A DNA stretch of 64,000 nt from Candidatus Binatia bacterium (GTDB taxonomy: Bacteria > Desulfobacterota > Binatia > HRBIN30 > BPIQ01). Where the stretch lies: the NCBI GenBank assembly GCA_026004195.1, contig BPIQ01000003.1, forward strand, positions 496,001-560,000, written 5' to 3'. Position 1 is the first letter of the stretch, and each line of letters opens with the position of its first letter. The notes below the pieces were generated by a model, which did no database searches, was not told the DNA's origin, and worked only from the letters and a program-made list of their open reading frames with translations. Below, one piece after another: positions 8,500 to 17,178 of the stretch. The position numbers and the translations under genes were made by a program.

Positions 8500-9383
8500 A
8501 TGACCGACAGCTCATCCGCTAGAGGCACGGCGGCGGCTTGGAAGGCGGTGGCCCTGCCTTCACTGCTGTGGTGGGCGAGGGAGCTTCTTGCAGCGTTATT
8601 GTGGGGGGTAGCCCTCGCGCATCTTTTCGTCCTTGACGTGGGATACACGATTGAAAGCCGACTTCCGGCGGTAGCGGTTTTCGTGCGTTATCGGCTGTTT
8701 GTGTTGCTCGCGGTGGCCGCCCTTATTTGGTTGGCCTTCGGTGGCCGGTGGTTCCTGCGGAGCTTTGGGTACGTAATTGCCTATCCGTTGGTCTTGCTTT
8801 TTGGCAGTTCCCCAAGATTATGTTTCGCAACTCGGCCGCTGCGATTGCGTTCTCCCCCGCGATCTATCAGCTGCTAACCACGCTCCGAGCCAGCTTCGTC
8901 TTCGGTGTGGCTGCCGTGAGCGCGGGCTTCATCGCCTGCCTCGCACCCGCCGAGACGCGATTAATTGCGCCGGCCCTGGTGGTGGTCGGTATGTACCTGG
9001 GTTTCCACTCGCCGCCTCGAACGCTCGCGAGCCACGCGCGAGGTCGGCTAGGTACTCTGTTCGACGTGCCCGCGGCGAAGCTGGAGGGTGTCCGCTCGAA
9101 GTTCCGCAGGCAAGCCGGAGTGTGCACCTGTTCCGCCGATGCACTTCTGCAATTCGGGACTCGTGGCAAGCTTGTCGTCTACTTGTCGTTTAGTGGAAAC
9201 GCGATCGATATCCGTGCAGGGTGTACAAGGGTCGCTTGTGACAGACCCGAGTACAGTTTCTACTTGTCCAGCGTGACCCGATACGCTTTCGGCGGCGGCG
9301 AACTCGTCTTGTTCGTGGAACAGGAGACCGAATTTCGAGTTCTCGTGTCTCGTGTACCGGCAAGGTGGGGACGGAAACCGTAG
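8500..9383 (+). pseudogene. membrane protein interrupted by a one-base frameshift
   Basis: Two overlapping frames read as one membrane protein. From ATG 8500 the first frame gives hydrophobic helices (ARELLAALLWGVALAHLFVL, then RLFVLLAVAALIWLAF) up to YPLVLLF. The same protein appears to continue in the next frame with WQFPKIMFRNSAAAIAF, LIAPALVVVGMYLGF and a soluble tail ending at TAG 9381-9383. The switch lies at a run of five T (8798-8802); one more T would restore a protein of about 294 residues. About five transmembrane segments are visible. I do not recognise the family. It could be a mutation, a sequencing error or, less likely, slippage. Confidence 0.55.
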
Positions 9384-9407
9384 TTGACCGGCTGTGCCCG
9401 GCGATGA

Positions 9408-9642
9408 TTGGGGGGGCCGCCGCTTGACATCTCGCGGGGGTGGTCGTGGCTCGCCAAGTTCTGCCCTGGCTGCGGGGCTTCTCGTCGGGGCTTCCCGCCG
9501 TTCCACGGGGTCCGCTTCTGCCGGGAAGTGCGGACACGAATTCGCGTCCGTTCGGGGGGAGCTCGGTCGGGTCACCGGAGACCGACGGCCGGGGGAGCCC
9601 CGGCCCGGGCCGTTCCCCAAAGGAAACGAAAATTCTTATTGA
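9408..9642 (+). pseudogene. possible zinc-ribbon remnant with a frameshift
   Basis: The first part reads AKFCPGCGASRRGF then VRFCRE. In the next frame the sequence continues KCGHEFAS and runs to a stop at 9640-9642. Joined, C-P-G-C and C-x-x-C-G-H-E-F would form one zinc ribbon like those at the N-terminus of the cyclase gene at 1875-5261. One extra G near 9530 explains the break. The product would be about 75 residues. There is no clear ribosome site, so this may be chance. Confidence 0.3.
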
Positions 9643-9667
9643 CAACAAGCCCGCCGGGCGCTAAGTG
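9639..9667 (+). promoter_or_regulatory. promoter and possible operator of the catabolic run
   Basis: TTGACA (9639-9644) is a perfect -35 box, and TAAGTG (9662-9667) at a 17-base spacing is a weak -10. The spacer contains the 11-bp palindrome GCCCGCCGGGC (9649-9659), well placed for a repressor such as the XRE protein encoded 20 bases downstream. Confidence 0.45.
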
Positions 9668-9687
9668 TCGGCGCCAAGGGGGAGCCC

Positions 9688-10311
9688 ATGGCTCGGCGGG
9701 CCGAGGCGAAAAAGACGGTCGAGGCCGCGGCGGAAGACCGGCACCACATCTCGCTCCGCAAGGCGGCGGAGAAGTTCCGGCGCGCGCGCGAGGAGGCGGG
9801 GCTTTCGCTGCGGGAGCTCGGGGAGAAGGCCGGGCTCGCGCCGAGCACGATCCTGAAGGTCGAGCGCAGTCAGGTGATCCCGTCGCTCGCCGTCTGCATC
9901 CGGCTGGCCGACGCCCTCAACCGCAAGATCTCCTACTTCGTCGAGGAAGAGGACGCGACCGAGGACGTGCGGTTCGTCCCGCGCAACCGGGGCCGGCGGG
10001 CCTCGCCGCGCGGATCCCGCGTGGTGAGCGAGGTCGTGGCCGAGCCGCTCGTGAACCCCCGCATGGAGGCTTTTCTCTTGACGATCGCCCCCGGAGGGGA
10101 GAGCGGCCGGGAGGCGCCCATCGTCTACCGAGGGGAAGAGATCGTCTTCGGGCTCAAGGGCCGGGTCCACTTCGAGATCCGCGGCTCGCGCTACGTCGTG
10201 GGCCCCGGCGACACGCTCCACTTCAAGGGCGACATCCCCCACCGGTGGGAGAACCCGGGTCCGGGCGAAGCACGCATCCTGATGGTGTGTGCGTTCGGCT
10301 ACGAGAGGTGA
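9688..10311 (+). CDS. XRE-family transcriptional regulator with C-terminal cupin sensor
   Basis: The 207-residue protein has a helix-turn-helix at about residues 22-77 (EEAGLSLRELGEKAGLAPST, then ILKVERSQVIPSLA) and a cupin_2 barrel at about 125-203 (EIVFGLKGRVHFEI, then GPGDTLHFKGDIPHRWENPG). Such proteins bind DNA through the N-terminal domain and sense a small ligand in the cupin. It is the first gene of a 14-gene run and starts three bases before the crotonase gene ends its upstream spacer, so it probably controls that run. The upstream palindrome in the promoter spacer is a candidate autoregulatory site. The start has a purine-rich GGGGGAG site 5 bases upstream. Confidence 0.9.
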   Translation: MARRAEAKKTVEAAAEDRHHISLRKAAEKFRRAREEAGLSLRELGEKAGLAPSTILKVERSQVIPSLAVCIRLADALNRKISYFVEEEDATEDVRFVPRNRGRRASPRGSRVVSEVVAEPLVNPRMEAFLLTIAPGGESGREAPIVYRGEEIVFGLKGRVHFEIRGSRYVVGPGDTLHFKGDIPHRWENPGPGEARILMVCAFGYER

Positions 10312-10314
10312 CCG

Positions 10315-11115
10315 ATGGCCGAGTTCCCGCGGGTTCGCGTCGACCGGAGAGCGGACGGCGTCCGCCTGCTCGTCCTCGACGACCCCGAGCGGCGGAATGC
10401 CATGACCGCCCGCCTCCTTTCCGACTTCTCGGCGGCCGTGGCCGGCCTGGCTTCGGACCCGGAGGCCCGCGTTCTCGTCGTGACGGGAGCGGGAAAGCAC
10501 TTCTGCTCGGGCGCCGATTTTCGGGACCCGCCCGCGAGCGATCCGGAGCTACCGCCGGGGCTCCGCTTCCACGCGAGCGCCCGGGCCACGTACGGCGCCT
10601 TCCTCGGCCTTCTCGACCTCGAGATCCCCACGATTGCGGCCGTGAACGGCGCCGCGATCGGCGGCGGACTCGGGCTCGCGCTTCTCTGCGACCTTCGCGT
10701 GGTGGCCGAGGACGCCCGGCTCGGCGCCACCTTCGCGACGCTCGGGTTCCATCCGGGGATGGCGATTACCTATCTCCTGCCGCGGCTCGTCGGGCTTCCG
10801 CGCGCGGCCGAAATCCTTTTTACGGGCAGGGTCCTCGGGGGGCGCGAAGCTCTGGAGCTCGGGCTCGCCAATCGGTGCGTTCCTGCGGCGGAGCTTCTCG
10901 ATGCGGCGCTCGGGCTCGCCGGCGAAATCGCCGAGAAGGCCCCGCTTGCGATTCGTCTCATGAAGCGCGCCCTCTACCGGGCTCTCGACTTCGACCCGCG
11001 CGAGGCTGCCGAGTACGAAGCGCTGGCACAGGCGCTCACGCTCGAGAGCGAGGACGCGGGCGAAGGAATCCGCGCGCTTCTCGAAAAACGAAAACCCGTC
11101 TTCCGCGGAAGGTAG
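10315..11115 (+). CDS. enoyl-CoA hydratase/isomerase (crotonase) family protein
   Basis: The 266-residue length and the two oxyanion-hole segments, TGAGKHFCSGADF near residue 63 and NGAAIGGGLGLALLCDLR near 108, mark a crotonase. Enoyl-CoA hydratases use two glutamates, one in G-G-G-x-E-L and one in x-P-E-x-x-x-G. Here these positions read Gly (GGGLGLA) and a Phe-Ala-Thr stretch (ATFATLGFHPG), so neither is present. It is therefore more likely an isomerase, C-C bond lyase or thioesterase-type member than a simple hydratase. It begins 3 bases after the regulator gene. Confidence 0.85.
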   Translation: MAEFPRVRVDRRADGVRLLVLDDPERRNAMTARLLSDFSAAVAGLASDPEARVLVVTGAGKHFCSGADFRDPPASDPELPPGLRFHASARATYGAFLGLLDLEIPTIAAVNGAAIGGGLGLALLCDLRVVAEDARLGATFATLGFHPGMAITYLLPRLVGLPRAAEILFTGRVLGGREALELGLANRCVPAAELLDAALGLAGEIAEKAPLAIRLMKRALYRALDFDPREAAEYEALAQALTLESEDAGEGIRALLEKRKPVFRGR

Positions 11116-11183
11116 TAGCCGTGAGGAACATTCGGCCGACCGCTCTCGTGGGCTCCCGAAAAGGTAGGGAGGAGGTCTGAGCC

Positions 11184-12212
11184 GTGATCGATCTTCGCCT
11201 CGGACCCGAGGAGGAAATGATTCGCGAGACGGGGCAGGCCTTCGCGCGCGAAAGACTCCGGCCTGCGATGCGCGAACACGAGCGTCGCGGAAGCGTGGCG
11301 GCGGAAGTCGTCCGCGCGTACAGGGAACTCGGCTTCCCTACGATGGAAGCTCCGGAGTCTTTCGGCGGGCAGGGGGTCTCGCTTCTCTCGAAAGTGGTCC
11401 TCCTCGAGGAGATCGGCTGGGGAGACGCCGGGGCGGCCTTCGCCCTCGAGGGCGCGGGTCCGGGCCTGCGGGCGCTCGTGGAGCTGGGCGAGCGCGATCT
11501 TTGCGGCGATTTGCTCGCCGACCCGGCTTGCTACCTCGCGACGATCGTCGATTTCGCCGGGAGGATCGCGGTACGGGAGGGAAGGCTCGAGGGCAGGTTC
11601 CCCTTCGTGCCTGCATCGCCAAAGGGGCCCGTCGTCGTTCTTCTTCCCGAGGGGATTTTTCTCTGCCGCGAGGGAGTCCGCGTCTCGCGCGTCGAGGGGT
11701 GCGGCCTCGGGGCATCGGGGGCTTCGGAGGTCTCCTTCGACGGCACGCCCGCCGCCGCGACTTGCCGCGACCCGGCGGCGCTCGTCCGCTCCGTCGCCCA
11801 CGCGCGGCTCTTCGTCGCGGCCCTTCTCGTCGGAGTGGCCCGCGCGGCGACGGAGTACGCCATGCGCTACGCGCAGGAGCGCGTGGCTTTCGGGCGGCCG
11901 ATCGCCCATCACCAGGGGCTCGCCTTTCTCCTGACCGACATGGCGACGGCCGTGGACGCCGCCCGTCTTCTTCTCTGGCGCGCGGCGTTCGCCCCGGAAG
12001 CGGAGCTGGAGCGGCTCTCCGCGTGGGCGCTCGCCGAAGCCGCCGAAGCCGCGCTCTTCGTCGGCCCGAACGCCGTCCAGGTTCTCGGGGGCCACGGGTT
12101 CATGAAGGACCATCCGGTCGAGAAGTGGATGCGCGACATCCGCACCCTCGCCCAGCTCGCCGGAGGCCGGGACGAGGCGGAGCTCGTGGCAGCGGAGTGC
12201 GAGGCCCGATGA
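11184..12212 (+). CDS. acyl-CoA dehydrogenase-like subunit lacking the usual catalytic residue
   Basis: The 342-residue protein has the N-terminal helical domain (REL-G-F-P-T-M-E-A-P-E-S-F-G-G-Q-G) and the C-terminal helical domain (ERVAFGRPIAHHQGLAFLL, VQVLGGHGFMKDHPVEKWMR). The middle beta domain is short and lacks the T-E-P-x-A-G-S-D FAD motif. The catalytic Glu of Y-E-G-T-x-Q-I-Q is replaced by TLAQLAGG. It overlaps the next acyl-CoA dehydrogenase gene by four bases (ATGA). In known alpha2beta2 dehydrogenases of steroid catabolism one subunit has lost catalytic residues in this way, so this is probably the partner subunit of the next gene. Confidence 0.85.
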   Translation: MIDLRLGPEEEMIRETGQAFARERLRPAMREHERRGSVAAEVVRAYRELGFPTMEAPESFGGQGVSLLSKVVLLEEIGWGDAGAAFALEGAGPGLRALVELGERDLCGDLLADPACYLATIVDFAGRIAVREGRLEGRFPFVPASPKGPVVVLLPEGIFLCREGVRVSRVEGCGLGASGASEVSFDGTPAAATCRDPAALVRSVAHARLFVAALLVGVARAATEYAMRYAQERVAFGRPIAHHQGLAFLLTDMATAVDAARLLLWRAAFAPEAELERLSAWALAEAAEAALFVGPNAVQVLGGHGFMKDHPVEKWMRDIRTLAQLAGGRDEAELVAAECEAR

Positions 12213-13408
12213 TCTCCTTCGACGTCGACGAAAAGCTCGCGCAGCAGCTCGAGCGCGTGCGAACGCTCGGCAGGGAGTTCCTCCGTCCGCTCGGCATCGA
12301 AGCAGACCGGAAGGGCGAGGCCATCCCGGCCGATCACCCGTTCTTCGAGACGGCCTGGCGGCTCGGTATCGGAAGACTCGGTCCCGAGGAAGACGAAGAA
12401 GAGCGCCCCCGGTCGGGCGAGCGGACGGCGGCACGCCGGGGCGTCGTCCTCGGAGAAGAGCTGGCCTACTGGGACCGTGGAGCGGCGGTGGCCCTTCCGG
12501 GGCCGGGCCTCGGCGCGCCCCCCATCCGGAGGATGGGAACGCCGGAGCAGCGCGAGCGGTTTTTTGCTCCGTTCCGCGACCCTTCGCGTCCGCGCTGGGG
12601 TGCCTTCGCGATGACCGAGCCCGGCGCGGGGAGCGACGTGGCCGCGATCCGCACCCTCGCCCGCAAGGAGGGCGACGCGTGGGTCCTCGACGGGGCGAAA
12701 ACTTTCATCTCGAACGCCATCCGGGCCGAGTGGATCGTCGTGTGGGCCACGGTGGATCCCTCGGCCGGGCGCGCGGGGCACCGGGCCTTCGTGGTCGAAA
12801 AAGGCACCCCGGGTCTCGAAGACATGCGGGCCGAGCACAAGATGGGGCTCGTCGCTTACGAGAGCGCGTCGTTCACGCTGCGGCACTGCCGCGTGCCGGC
12901 CGAGAACCTCCTCGGCGGCGAGCGCTACTACGAGTCGAGAGCCGGCTTCAAAGGGGCGATGGAAAGCTTCAACGCGACCCGCCCCATGGTGGCCGCGATG
13001 GCCGTGGGCATCGCGCGGGCGGCTTACGACGCCGCGCGGGAGTTCGCGCGCGAGCACTTTCTTCTTTCGCGGCCTCTTCCCCGTCACCGCCGAGTGGCGG
13101 AAAAGCTCGCGCGGATGGCTCGGAAGATCGAGGCCGCGCGGCTTCTCTGCTGGAGAGCCGCCTCGCTCGCCGACGCGGAACGACCCAATCAGGTCGAGGC
13201 GTCGATGGCCAAGGCGTTCGCGCCCGCGATCGCGCAGGAAGCCGCGGGTCTCGCCGTCGAGGTGATGGCCGAGGCGGGCGTGCGGCAGGACCACTATGTC
13301 GAGAAGCTCTACCGGGACGTGAAAGCCATGGACATCGTCGAGGGGACGGGTCAGATCCAGCGCATCGTCGTCGCGCGCCGCCTCCTCGGGTATCCGGCGA
13401 GCGGTTGA
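12209..13408 (+). CDS. acyl-CoA dehydrogenase, catalytic subunit
   Basis: The 399-residue protein has a full acyl-CoA dehydrogenase layout. FAMTEPGAGSDVAAI near residue 135 binds FAD and substrate, WVLDGAKTFISNA follows, and the C-terminal DIVEGTGQIQRIVVARRLLG carries the catalytic Glu. It removes two hydrogens from an acyl-CoA to give a 2-enoyl-CoA, passing electrons to an electron-transfer flavoprotein not encoded in this window. The start ATG overlaps the stop of the preceding dehydrogenase-like gene, pointing to equimolar synthesis and a heteromeric enzyme. Confidence 0.93.
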   Translation: MISFDVDEKLAQQLERVRTLGREFLRPLGIEADRKGEAIPADHPFFETAWRLGIGRLGPEEDEEERPRSGERTAARRGVVLGEELAYWDRGAAVALPGPGLGAPPIRRMGTPEQRERFFAPFRDPSRPRWGAFAMTEPGAGSDVAAIRTLARKEGDAWVLDGAKTFISNAIRAEWIVVWATVDPSAGRAGHRAFVVEKGTPGLEDMRAEHKMGLVAYESASFTLRHCRVPAENLLGGERYYESRAGFKGAMESFNATRPMVAAMAVGIARAAYDAAREFAREHFLLSRPLPRHRRVAEKLARMARKIEAARLLCWRAASLADAERPNQVEASMAKAFAPAIAQEAAGLAVEVMAEAGVRQDHYVEKLYRDVKAMDIVEGTGQIQRIVVARRLLGYPASG

Positions 13409-13443
13409 GGGAATTTTCGGGCTCGAAGAAAGGAGGGAGAAAG

Positions 13444-14538
13444 ATGGCACTCAAGTTCGGAATGCTCCACCTCCTCGAAAACCCGGTCGGGAAGACCGAG
13501 GCGCAGGTCGTGGCCGAACAGATGGAAATCCTGGCGGCGGCGGAAGGCTACGGTTTCGACTCGGTGTGGCCGGCCGAGCATCACTTCTCCGAATACGGCT
13601 ACTGCGTCTCGACGGCGCTCATGCTGGCCGCGCTGGTGCCGATCACGAAAAAGATCCGGCTCGGCACGGGCATCGTGATCCTGCCCTTCCACAACCCCAT
13701 CCGTGTGGCCGAAGAATTCGCGCTCCTCGACATCATGAGCGGAGGGCGCGTCGACTTCGGCATAGGCCGCGGCTACCAGCCGCACGAGTTCCGGGGCTAC
13801 GGGGTCGACCAGACGAAGTCCCGGGAGCTCTTCCGGGAGTCCATCGACATCATCCTGCAGGCGTGGACCCGGGAGCGGGTGGACTACGAGGGGCAGCACT
13901 ACCGTTTCCACGACGTGATGGTGCGTCCCAAGCCTCTCCAGAAGCCGCACCCTCCCGTCTGGATGGCGGCGCTCACCCCGCCGAGCTTCGAGGAAGCGGG
14001 CCGGCGAGGGTTCAACCTGCTGTGCGCCCCGGTTTTCGGTTTCGGCGGCTCGAGCGCCGCCGAGCAGCTCGAGTCCTACCGCCGCGCGTTGCGCGCGGCC
14101 GGACACGATCCCGCGAAAAAAGAGATCGCCGCGCTCTGCATGATCTACTGCGCCGAGTCCACCGAAGAAGCGCAAAGGGATTTCGCGGAGCCCGTCATCT
14201 GGTACTACCGGACGTTCAGCAAGTACATCGCGCCGCCGCCGGGCGAGGCTCCCGTCCGGACCTACGAGCCCTATGCCGGCGTGCGCGACCTGGCGGCGAC
14301 CGTGACCTGGGAGACGCTGCTGCAGGCGGGGGCCGTCGTCTGCGGCGATCCGGACCACTGCGTCCGGCGGATCCGGGAGCTCCAGGAAATCTTCGGCTTC
14401 ACGACTCTTCTCTGCTGGACCCGGCTCGGCGGCTTCGATCACAAGAAAGTGCTCCGCAGCATGGAGCTCATGCAGCGCCACGTGATCCCGCATTTTCGGG
14501 ACGGTGCCGCCACCCGTACGGCTGCGGGAGCGGCGTGA
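13444..14538 (+). CDS. luciferase-like (LLM class) flavin-dependent monooxygenase
   Basis: The 364-residue protein is a bacterial-luciferase-type TIM barrel. Visible marks are GFDSVWPAEHHFSEYGY, IRLGTGIVILPFHNPIRVAE, SGGRVDFGIGRGYQPHE and RPKPLQKPHPPVW. These enzymes oxidise substrates with reduced FMN or F420. It closely resembles the gene at 19,318 in the same run, including the EHHF motif, so the two may act on successive intermediates or as a pair. ATG 13444 follows a GAAAGGAGG site. Confidence 0.9.
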   Translation: MALKFGMLHLLENPVGKTEAQVVAEQMEILAAAEGYGFDSVWPAEHHFSEYGYCVSTALMLAALVPITKKIRLGTGIVILPFHNPIRVAEEFALLDIMSGGRVDFGIGRGYQPHEFRGYGVDQTKSRELFRESIDIILQAWTRERVDYEGQHYRFHDVMVRPKPLQKPHPPVWMAALTPPSFEEAGRRGFNLLCAPVFGFGGSSAAEQLESYRRALRAAGHDPAKKEIAALCMIYCAESTEEAQRDFAEPVIWYYRTFSKYIAPPPGEAPVRTYEPYAGVRDLAATVTWETLLQAGAVVCGDPDHCVRRIRELQEIFGFTTLLCWTRLGGFDHKKVLRSMELMQRHVIPHFRDGAATRTAAGAA

Positions 14539-14539
14539 G

Positions 14540-15661
14540 ATGGATCGAGGCCGGGCGGCGGTTTTCCTCGGTCCGGGAAAGCCCTTCGAACTGCGGGAAT
14601 ACCCCCTCCCGGACCCGCCCGAACGCGGCCTCGTGGTTCGCGTCACCCAGGGCAACATCTGCGGCTCGGACCTCCACTTCTGGCGGGGAGACCTGGGCGA
14701 GCTCGGAAAGATCCCTCCGAGCATCCTCGGGCACGAGGGGACCGGGCGCATCGCGAGGCTCGGAGACGGGGTCCGAACCGACTCGCTCGGTGTTCCCGTC
14801 CGGGAAGGCGACCGCATCGTCTGGGTCTACTATCGTGCTTGCGATCGCTGCCGGCCGTGCCTTCGCGGACTTCCCAACGCTTGCGCGCAGGCGCTCCTTT
14901 CGGTCGTGCGTCCGTGCGACGAGCCGCCGCACTTCTTCGGGACCTTCGCCGATGCCTACTGCCTTCTCCCGGGCCAGAAGTTCTTCCGGGTCCCGGACGA
15001 CCTCGACGACCACGCGGTCGCGGGGGCCAACTGCGCGCTCGCTCAGGTCGTCTACGGCCTGGAAAAAGCGGGTCTCGGCTTCGGGGAGACCGTCGTCGTC
15101 CAGGGGGCGGGGGGGCTCGGTCTCTACGCGACGGCCGTCGCGCGGGAGATGGGGGCGGAGCGGATCGTCGTCGTGGACGCGATCCCGGAAAGGCTCGAGC
15201 TCGCGCGCGAGCTCGGAGCGGACCACGTGGTCGACGCCTCCGAGATCACGGACCCCCGCGCGCGGACGGCCCGCGTTCTCGAACTGACCGACGGCTGGGG
15301 AGCCGACGTCGTCGTGGAGGTCGTGGGGTCGCCGCACGTGATTCCCGAGGGGATCCGCATGCTCGCGCGCGGCGGGCGCTACCTCGAGATGGGAAGCATC
15401 GCCCCGAGGCAGACCTACAAGCAGGATCCCTCGATCCTGGTGGGCCCCAACCGGTCGATTCTCGGCGTTTCCCTCTACCCGGCCTGGGCCCTCAAAAAGG
15501 CGCTCGACTTTCTCTCGAGAACGCGCGGCCGCTTCCCCCTCGAGCGGATCGCTTCGACCGTCTATCCGCTCGAGAAAATCGACGAGGCTTTTCGGGTGGC
15601 CGACGCTTTCTCCCGGAGGCCCGCGGGCGTGACGCGGGTCGGGATTCGCCCGGAGGCTTGA
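14540..15661 (+). CDS. zinc-dependent alcohol dehydrogenase (MDR family)
   Basis: The 373-residue protein has the catalytic zinc site (NICGSDLHFWRGD and ILGHEGTGRI) and a structural zinc cluster in CDRCRPCLRGLPNAC. The nucleotide-binding Rossmann motif is VVVQGAGGLGLYATAVA. It should oxidise an alcohol or reduce a carbonyl with NAD(P). ATG 14540 lies one base after the previous stop; an in-frame start at 14504 would add 12 residues overlapping the monooxygenase gene. The aldehyde dehydrogenase that follows overlaps its stop by one base, suggesting an alcohol to aldehyde to acid sequence. Confidence 0.9.
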   Translation: MDRGRAAVFLGPGKPFELREYPLPDPPERGLVVRVTQGNICGSDLHFWRGDLGELGKIPPSILGHEGTGRIARLGDGVRTDSLGVPVREGDRIVWVYYRACDRCRPCLRGLPNACAQALLSVVRPCDEPPHFFGTFADAYCLLPGQKFFRVPDDLDDHAVAGANCALAQVVYGLEKAGLGFGETVVVQGAGGLGLYATAVAREMGAERIVVVDAIPERLELARELGADHVVDASEITDPRARTARVLELTDGWGADVVVEVVGSPHVIPEGIRMLARGGRYLEMGSIAPRQTYKQDPSILVGPNRSILGVSLYPAWALKKALDFLSRTRGRFPLERIASTVYPLEKIDEAFRVADAFSRRPAGVTRVGIRPEA

Positions 15662-17154
15662 TGGACCACGCGGGAGCACTCGCCCGGATGGGCCTTCCGA
15701 GAAGGTTCGGCTTCTGGATCGGCGGCGAGTTTCGCCAGGCGCAGAGGACCCTCGGGACGGTCGATCCCTCGACCGGAGAGGAAATCGCCGAGATCGGCGA
15801 CGCCACGCCCGCGGACGTGGATGCGGCCGTCCGTGCGGCCCGCGAAGCCTTCGAGAAGCGCTGGAGCCGCTCCTCGGCGTCGGAGCGCCGGCGGGTTCTT
15901 CTGCGGCTTGCGGAAGCCCTGGAACGCCACGCCGAAGAGCTCGCCACGCTCGAGAGCCTCGACGTCGGGATGCCGATCGTCTTCGCCCGGCGTTTTTCCG
16001 TGCGGGCTCTCGTTCGGAACCTCGAGTACTACGCCTCGTGGACGGACAAGATCTACGGCGAGGTGGTCCCGCTGCCCGGGAGCGAGAAGGCTCTCGACTA
16101 CGCGGTTCGCGAGCCCTTCGGCGTCGTGGCGGCCATCACCGCGTGGAACACGCCGAGCCTTTTTCTGGGCTCGAAGCTGGGTCCCGCCCTCGCCACCGGC
16201 AACACGGTCGTCGTGAAGCCCTCGGAGCTGGGGTCGCTCACGGCGCTTCGCTTCGCGGAGATCTGTCTCGAGGCGGACGTTCCGCAGGGTGTCGTGAACG
16301 TGATCACGGGAGGGCCCGAGGCGGGGTCGGCGCTCGTTTCGCACCCGGGGGTCGACAAGATCTCGTTCACCGGTGGAAGCGAGACGGGCAGGAAGGTGAT
16401 GGCTGCTGCGGCCTCCCACCTCGCCAAACCGACGCTCGAGCTCGGGGGAAAGTCGGCGCACATCGTCTTCGCGGACGCCGACCTCGAGCGTGCCGTCCCG
16501 GCGGCGGCCATGGGGGCTTTCTTGCTTTCCGGGCAGGCCTGCGCGGCCGGGAGCCGGCTTTTCGTCGAGGAACCTCTGTACGGGACGTTCCTCGAGCGAC
16601 TCGTGGAGTTCACGAAGAACCTCCCCCTGGGCGACCCGCTCGAAGAAAAGACGCTTCTCGGCCCCCTCGTCTCGGCCCGGCAACTCGAGAGGGCCCTGGG
16701 CTACGTCCGGAGCGGTCTCGAAGACGGGGCGCGGCTTCTCTCGGGGGGCGACCGCCCGGCGGAGCTCGGCCGCGGCTTTTTCCTGCGTCCGGCGATCTTC
16801 GACCGGGTACGCCCCGAGATGCGCATCGCCCGGGAAGAGATTTTCGGCCCGGTGCTTTGCGTTTTCCCTTTCCGGGCACTCGACGAAGTGCTGGAACGGG
16901 CGAACGACACGCCCTACGGGCTCGCCGCCGGAGTGTGGACCAGGGACCTGGGTCGTGCCCACCGCGTGGCCTCCGCGCTCCGAGCCGGCACCGTCTGGGT
17001 GAACACGTACGGGGTTCTTCCCTACACGGCTCCTTTCGGGGGATACAAGGAGAGCGGGATGGGACGCGAAGCGGGGAAAGAAGCGCTCCTGGAATACACG
17101 CAGGTGAAGAACGTCTACGTGGATCTTTCCGCCGGGAAACCCGGAAGCGGTTGA
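15661..17154 (+). CDS. NAD(P)-dependent aldehyde dehydrogenase
   Basis: The 497-residue protein has all usual landmarks of the family: PFGVVAAITAWNTPSLF, KPSELGSLTALRFAEI, FTGGSETGRKVM, the general base Glu in LELGGKSAHIV and the nucleophile Cys in SGQACAAGSRLF, then EEIFGPVLCVFPF and PFGGYKESGMGRE. It oxidises an aldehyde to the acid. The first A of its ATG is the last base of the preceding dehydrogenase stop, so the two are translationally coupled. Confidence 0.95.
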   Translation: MDHAGALARMGLPRRFGFWIGGEFRQAQRTLGTVDPSTGEEIAEIGDATPADVDAAVRAAREAFEKRWSRSSASERRRVLLRLAEALERHAEELATLESLDVGMPIVFARRFSVRALVRNLEYYASWTDKIYGEVVPLPGSEKALDYAVREPFGVVAAITAWNTPSLFLGSKLGPALATGNTVVVKPSELGSLTALRFAEICLEADVPQGVVNVITGGPEAGSALVSHPGVDKISFTGGSETGRKVMAAAASHLAKPTLELGGKSAHIVFADADLERAVPAAAMGAFLLSGQACAAGSRLFVEEPLYGTFLERLVEFTKNLPLGDPLEEKTLLGPLVSARQLERALGYVRSGLEDGARLLSGGDRPAELGRGFFLRPAIFDRVRPEMRIAREEIFGPVLCVFPFRALDEVLERANDTPYGLAAGVWTRDLGRAHRVASALRAGTVWVNTYGVLPYTAPFGGYKESGMGREAGKEALLEYTQVKNVYVDLSAGKPGSG

Positions 17155-17178
17155 ACCGGAAAGGAGGGGACACTCCGC

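Noticed and set aside
8025-8648. A 207-residue minus-strand frame
   Set aside because: It runs across the integrase remnant and the start of the membrane protein without any motif.
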